64,000 bases of DNA from Kordiimonas aestuarii (lineage in GTDB: Bacteria > Pseudomonadota > Alphaproteobacteria > Sphingomonadales > Kordiimonadaceae): assembly GCF_025574465.1 (NCBI RefSeq), contig NZ_JAOBPP010000021.1, forward strand, positions 930,001 through 994,000. The letters are read 5' to 3'. This document shows, piece after piece, positions 60,237 to 64,000 of this stretch. The notes beneath the pieces are model-generated. The model made no database searches. It was given only the letters and a program-made list of their open reading frames with translations, and had not been told where the DNA came from. Each line of letters opens with the position of its first letter. Position 1 is the first letter of the stretch. A program made the translations under genes and the position numbers.

Positions 60237-61796
60237 ATGAGAATAGGTGTAGATGTTGGCGGCACAAATACAGATGCCGTGCTTTTGTCGGGAAAAACCG
60301 TGCTGGGTGCGGTTAAGCGGCCGACAAGCGAAGATGTGAGCTCCGGCATATGTGAGGCAATCAGCGCGCTGATCAGCGATTGCAATATTACGCCCGATGC
60401 AATTGATGCCGTCATGATCGGTACAACGCATTTCACCAACGCGTTCGTTCAGCGCCGTGAACTGGTACCTGTATATGCGATCCGCATCGGGTTTCCGGCC
60501 GGGCGGGGGATTCCGCCGTTCTCATCCTGGCCTGAGGATCTCAAGAAAACCATTCGGGGTGGTTCCGCAATGGTGCGGGGTGGCTTCGAATTTGATGGCC
60601 GGGAAATTTCTCCGTTCGACGAGGCTGCCATCGCTGACTGTGTGAAGGAAGCGTGCAACAAAGGCATCACGCAAATCGCAGTTTCCTGTATCTTCAGCCA
60701 GCTCAATTCAGCGCACGAACAGCGTGCGGCAGAACTGATCGGTGAACTCGCTCCCGAATTGGAGGTTTCCTTGTCGTCCGAGCTTGGGCGTGTCGGGCTT
60801 CTTGAGCGCGAGAACGCCGCTATCATGAATGCGAGCCTGCGCCCGCTGGCGCTCAAGATTGCCGCCGCCTTCAAATCGGCGCTGGTTGATCTGGGTATCT
60901 CTGCTCCTTTCTTTGTCAGCCAGAATGACGGCACCTTGATGGGCGCCGATCACATGCAGCGCTATCCTGTTCTGACTTTTGCCGCAGGGCCTACGAACAG
61001 TCTTCGCGGGGCCGCGTGGCTGACAGGTGCAGATGATGCAATTGTGGTCGATATCGGTGGTACCACTTCAGACATCGGCGTGCTGGTTTCCAGTTTTCCG
61101 CGCCAGTCCACGGTTCATGTGGATGTTGGCGGGGTTCGAACAAACTTCAGGATGCCGGACATTCTATCGATTGGCCTTGGGGGCGGAAGCCTGATCCGCA
61201 ACGCAGAAAAGGGTGTCAGTGTCGGGCCGGATTCGGTCGGGTATCGCCTGCGTGAAGAAGCGCTCATCTTTGGTGGCAATACCCTGACGGCAAGCGATAT
61301 CGCGGTGGCTGGCGGGCAGGCGAAATTTGGCGATCCTGGCCGGGTCAGCGGTCTGCCTTCAGACCTTTTAACAGACGCACGCGACGCCATCAGTTCACTG
61401 CTGGCTGACGCGATCGATCGGATGAAAACGGCTCCCGGTGACATTCCTATGATTCTTGTTGGTGGTGGCTCTGTTCTGGTTTCGGAAAAGCCGCAGGGCG
61501 TATCAGAAATGATGTGCCCGGAACATGCGGGTGTCGCCAACGCGATTGGCGCTGCGATCGGTCAGGTCAGCGGTGAGATCGACCGGATATATAGCCTTGA
61601 AGACGCGCCGCGCCGCGAGGCAGCCATTGAAGATGCGAAGGCGCAGGCGATCGCGCAAGCGGTTGCAGCCGGTGCCAGTGAAGGCACCGTTGAAGTTGTC
61701 AACATTGAAACTGTCCCACTGCAATATCTACCCGGCGGCGCAACGCGCATCGTTTGCCGCGCAGTCGGCGACTTAGCCATGGAGGAGAACGAATAA
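60237..61796 (+). CDS. hydantoinase/oxoprolinase A-type subunit (HyuA-like)
   Basis: 519 residues. N-terminal MRIGVDVGGTNTDAVLLSG is the actin-fold phosphate loop of the hydantoinase_A/oxoprolinase family, GTTHFTNAFVQRR the second motif, and DDAIVVDIGGTTSDIGVLVS the later phosphate-binding turn. It is shorter than full 5-oxoprolinase (about 700), as is common in pairs with a DUF917 protein. It may hydrolyse a cyclic amide with ATP. GGGGAGACGA precedes the ATG. Its stop overlaps the DUF917 start. Confidence 0.85.
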   Translation: MRIGVDVGGTNTDAVLLSGKTVLGAVKRPTSEDVSSGICEAISALISDCNITPDAIDAVMIGTTHFTNAFVQRRELVPVYAIRIGFPAGRGIPPFSSWPEDLKKTIRGGSAMVRGGFEFDGREISPFDEAAIADCVKEACNKGITQIAVSCIFSQLNSAHEQRAAELIGELAPELEVSLSSELGRVGLLERENAAIMNASLRPLALKIAAAFKSALVDLGISAPFFVSQNDGTLMGADHMQRYPVLTFAAGPTNSLRGAAWLTGADDAIVVDIGGTTSDIGVLVSSFPRQSTVHVDVGGVRTNFRMPDILSIGLGGGSLIRNAEKGVSVGPDSVGYRLREEALIFGGNTLTASDIAVAGGQAKFGDPGRVSGLPSDLLTDARDAISSLLADAIDRMKTAPGDIPMILVGGGSVLVSEKPQGVSEMMCPEHAGVANAIGAAIGQVSGEIDRIYSLEDAPRREAAIEDAKAQAIAQAVAAGASEGTVEVVNIETVPLQYLPGGATRIVCRAVGDLAMEENE

Positions 61797-62899
61797 TGGC
61801 AAGGCAAATCACACTCGACAATATCGAGCATCTTGCCATTGGTTCATCATTCCTCGGAACCGGTGGTGGAGGCGACCCCTATCTTGGCTCGATTATGTGT
61901 CGGGAGGCCATCGCGCGTCACGGCCCGGTGCCTATTCTCTCGGTCGATGACATCAAGGATGAAGATAATGTTTTCATTGCGGCCGCTCTCGGTGCGCCGA
62001 CGGTCATGATTGAAAAGCTTTTTTCGATCGAGGATCAGCACCGCGCCGTCGAGGCGCTGGAGCGCTACCTTGGCCGTGAGGCAACAGCCGTGATTTCTGC
62101 CGAGATTGGTGGCTGCAACTCCATGATGCCGGTCGCTTATGCGGCGATGAGGGGGCTTCCCATCATCGATGGTGACGGTATGGGGCGTGCTTTCCCTGCC
62201 CTGCAGATGACAAGCTTCAATATTGAAGGTATTGCCTGTGCCCCGCTCACGATAGCGGACGAACATGGCAACTCCGCGCTTTTCCAGACGACGACCGGTC
62301 TGAAGGCAGAAGAGCTTTCCCGTCCGGTCGCCACTGCGATGGGGGCGAGCGTCTGTATGTCCTGTTATGCCATGACCGGGGCTGAGGCGCGACGTGCCAC
62401 TGTTGCCAAAACGCTGACCGGCGCGATACAGATCGGGGAAGCGATCGCCAACAGCGGCAGTGCCAGCCACCCGCTTGAGCGGTTGGTCACTGTTCTCAGG
62501 GCTCACGAATACTATTCGGATGCGGCGGTGCTCTTCAAAGGCAAGATCACAGGCCTCGAACGCGACACGACCCGGGGCTGGGTCTTCGGAAATTGCACCA
62601 TCTCGGAAATGAATGGTCCCAGCAAAGCCGAGCTTAAATTTCAAAATGAGAATCTTCTTGTGACGGTCGACGGCGAGCTCCGCTGTATCGTGCCTGATCT
62701 CGTTACCATCGTCGATGCGGAAACGGCCCAGGCAATCCCGACGGAGCGCCTTGCTTTTGGTCAGCGTGTCGCCGTTGTCGGGTGCAGTGCACCGCCAATT
62801 CTCACAACACCGCGCGCGCTTGATGTGGTCGGACCAAAATGTTTCGGCCTCAAAGAGGCATACGCACCGATAGCAACCCTGATCGAGGACCTTGCCTAA
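61796..62899 (+). CDS. DUF917 family protein
   Basis: 367 residues. The family opening SSFLGTGGGGDPYLG is at residues 17-31, with AEIGGCNSMMPVAYAAMRGLP and DGDGMGRAFPALQM later. DUF917 proteins are found beside or fused to HyuA-like ATPases and are thought to be partner subunits of hydantoinase-type enzymes; the reaction here is not known. The start shares a base with the upstream stop (TAATG) and the stop shares a base with the racemase start, so the three are one operon. Confidence 0.85.
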   Translation: MARQITLDNIEHLAIGSSFLGTGGGGDPYLGSIMCREAIARHGPVPILSVDDIKDEDNVFIAAALGAPTVMIEKLFSIEDQHRAVEALERYLGREATAVISAEIGGCNSMMPVAYAAMRGLPIIDGDGMGRAFPALQMTSFNIEGIACAPLTIADEHGNSALFQTTTGLKAEELSRPVATAMGASVCMSCYAMTGAEARRATVAKTLTGAIQIGEAIANSGSASHPLERLVTVLRAHEYYSDAAVLFKGKITGLERDTTRGWVFGNCTISEMNGPSKAELKFQNENLLVTVDGELRCIVPDLVTIVDAETAQAIPTERLAFGQRVAVVGCSAPPILTTPRALDVVGPKCFGLKEAYAPIATLIEDLA

Positions 62900-63636
62900 T
62901 GCATATACATCTTATCACGCCCATCACGACCCAAGGTATCCGCACACTCGAAGATGTCGAGCCGCTCATGAGCACTGACCTCACGATCACACAGTCTCTC
63001 ATCGAGATGGGGCCAGCTTCGATCGAATGCGAGTTCGATGAAGCTCTGGCGGTTCCTGGTGTGGTTGTCGAAGCCATAAAGGCTGAACGCGCTGGCGCTG
63101 ATGCAATCATCATTGATTGCATGGGGGACCCGGGTCTTAAAGCGGCCCGAGAGGTTGTTTCGGTTCCGGTGCTTGGGCCCGCAGATGCATCGATGCATCT
63201 TGCCGCCATGCTGGCGCACCGGTTCAGCGTGGTGACCGTTCTCGAATCCGTCGTGCCGATGATTGAAAACCTCGCGAAGGTCTACGGTGTGAGTGACAAG
63301 CTGGCATCAGTGCGGGTCATCGACATACCGGTGCTGGAACTTGAAGCCGCGCCGGAGCGCCTGACGTCAGAACTGTCACAAGCGTCTCTCGCAGCGGTCG
63401 AAGAAGACGGCGCTCACGCTATTGTGCTGGGGTGTACCGGCTTTCTTGGTTGCGCGGAAGCGGTTGATGCGGCCCTCAAGGCCAAAGGATATGACCTGCC
63501 TGTGATCGACCCTATCCCAACGACAGTTTGTGTTGCAGCCGGTGTCGTTCGTGCCGGGCTTCGGCACAGTAAACGCACCTATGGAACACCTCGTGCAAAG
63601 ACCGTCGATGGTTTCGATATTCCACACTTCCAGTAG
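62899..63636 (+). CDS. Asp/Glu/hydantoin racemase family protein
   Basis: 245 residues. The two catalytic cysteines of this family are C74 in IIIDCMGDPGL and C179 in IVLGCTGFLG. It racemises an amino acid or hydantoin-type compound by a two-base mechanism. With the HyuA- and DUF917-like genes it forms a compact module that could process either enantiomer of a cyclic amide. The start overlaps the DUF917 stop. A TonB receptor follows after 32 bases. Confidence 0.85.
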   Translation: MHIHLITPITTQGIRTLEDVEPLMSTDLTITQSLIEMGPASIECEFDEALAVPGVVVEAIKAERAGADAIIIDCMGDPGLKAAREVVSVPVLGPADASMHLAAMLAHRFSVVTVLESVVPMIENLAKVYGVSDKLASVRVIDIPVLELEAAPERLTSELSQASLAAVEEDGAHAIVLGCTGFLGCAEAVDAALKAKGYDLPVIDPIPTTVCVAAGVVRAGLRHSKRTYGTPRAKTVDGFDIPHFQ

Positions 63637-63668
63637 GGGCTGGGGGGAACTCATGAAGGGGAAAAACA

Positions 63669-64000
63669 ATGAACAAGATTAGTAAAATGAGATTAAGCAC
63701 ACTGTTGATCGGCACGGCCATGATTGCGCCTGCGCAGGCATACGCCCAGGCAGGAAATGACGCGGCTGACCAACCGGGCGACGCATCCTCAGGCATTGTG
63801 CTGGAGGAGATTATCGTCACCGCGCAGAAACGAGCACAGCGTTTCGAGGATGTCGGTTTGACCGTCAATGTGGTGACGGGCAGTGAACTCAAGTCAAGCG
63901 GTACGGAATCGATCGTCGACCTGGGGGGCATCACGCCTAATGTGCAGATCAAGAATGTACTCGCTAACAGCATTACCAATGTCAGCATTCGCGGTATTGG
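63669..64000 (+). CDS. TonB-dependent receptor, N-terminal part (cut by window end)
   Basis: 110 codons are present. MNKISKMRLSTLLIGTAMIA is a signal peptide with a likely cut after AYAQ, LEEIIVTAQKRAQRFEDVG is the TonB-box and plug start, and LGGITPNVQIKNV leads into plug motifs including SIRGIG at the window edge. AAGGGG precedes the ATG. As part of the same run as the hydantoinase-racemase genes it probably imports their substrate. Confidence 0.88.
   Translation, partial: MNKISKMRLSTLLIGTAMIAPAQAYAQAGNDAADQPGDASSGIVLEEIIVTAQKRAQRFEDVGLTVNVVTGSELKSSGTESIVDLGGITPNVQIKNVLANSITNVSIRGI

Noticed and set aside
63512..63988. 158-residue reverse-strand frame at the window end
   Set aside because: Covered by the racemase end and the start of a TonB receptor with signal peptide and ribosome site on the forward strand.
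1..64000. tRNA, rRNA, CRISPR arrays, prophage or intact insertion sequences
   Set aside because: I looked for cloverleaf-like stretches, direct repeat arrays, transposase motifs and integrase genes and saw none I could support.

Overview
The window reads as a chromosomal segment of a moderately GC-rich alphaproteobacterium with a scavenging lifestyle like that of Sphingomonadales, Caulobacterales or Kordiimonadales. The reasons are the density of TonB-dependent outer-membrane receptors (six including two cut by the window ends), each beside its own hydrolases and catabolic genes, and proteobacterial inositol genes with an IolC-DUF2090 fusion. There is no rRNA, tRNA or other phylogenetic marker, so the order is inference. 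I see no CRISPR array, no intact mobile element and no RNA gene.

Layout. 1-8.7 kb: end of a TonB receptor, then a six-gene forward operon (TPR-sulfotransferase, secreted serine hydrolase, MFS carrier, nitrilase-type amidase, semialdehyde dehydrogenase, omega-aminotransferase) that looks built to release and oxidise a GABA-like amino acid. 8.9-16.8 kb: two paralogous membrane proteins, the second split at a run of seven G, facing a tightly overlapping reverse operon DUF4129-DUF4350-MoxR ATPase-DUF58-SpoIIM-RDD. 16.9-33.6 kb: a phytate-to-inositol locus: beta-propeller phytase lipoprotein, divergent TonB receptor, inositol dehydrogenase, iolB-iolC/DUF2090-iolD-iolE, a second Gfo/Idh dehydrogenase, an RpiR-type regulator, a sodium/solute symporter and a secreted acid phosphatase. 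A GAA-N6-TTC palindrome recurs in all four intergenic promoter regions, tying phytase and receptor to the inositol genes. 33.7-46.3 kb: an ester-utilisation regulon (MFS carrier, M28-like protein, two type-B carboxylesterases, TonB receptor, acyl-CoA ligase, TetR regulator, SDR dehydrogenase) whose promoters share a 22-bp motif ATTMAC-N6-GTGAGTGAAT. 46.3-53.6 kb: IclR regulator, family III CoA transferase, small citrate-synthase-like lyase, TonB receptor, WrbA, VOC protein and alpha/beta hydrolase, with TTCG-N5-CGAA palindromes in two promoters. 53.7-57.2 kb: serine hydrolase, TetR regulator, peroxiredoxin-like protein and glutathione transferase. 57.6-64 kb: a large LuxR-type ATPase regulator followed by a hydantoinase A-like gene, a DUF917 gene, an Asp/Glu/hydantoin racemase and the start of another TonB receptor.

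The best candidate for an undescribed system is the 17-33.6 kb region. It appears to be a complete phytate utilisation regulon, from outer-membrane uptake and phosphate removal to inositol ring catabolism, under one inositol-type repressor. Next is the 22-bp-operator ester regulon. Function calls rest on motif and family recognition by eye; no database search was run.
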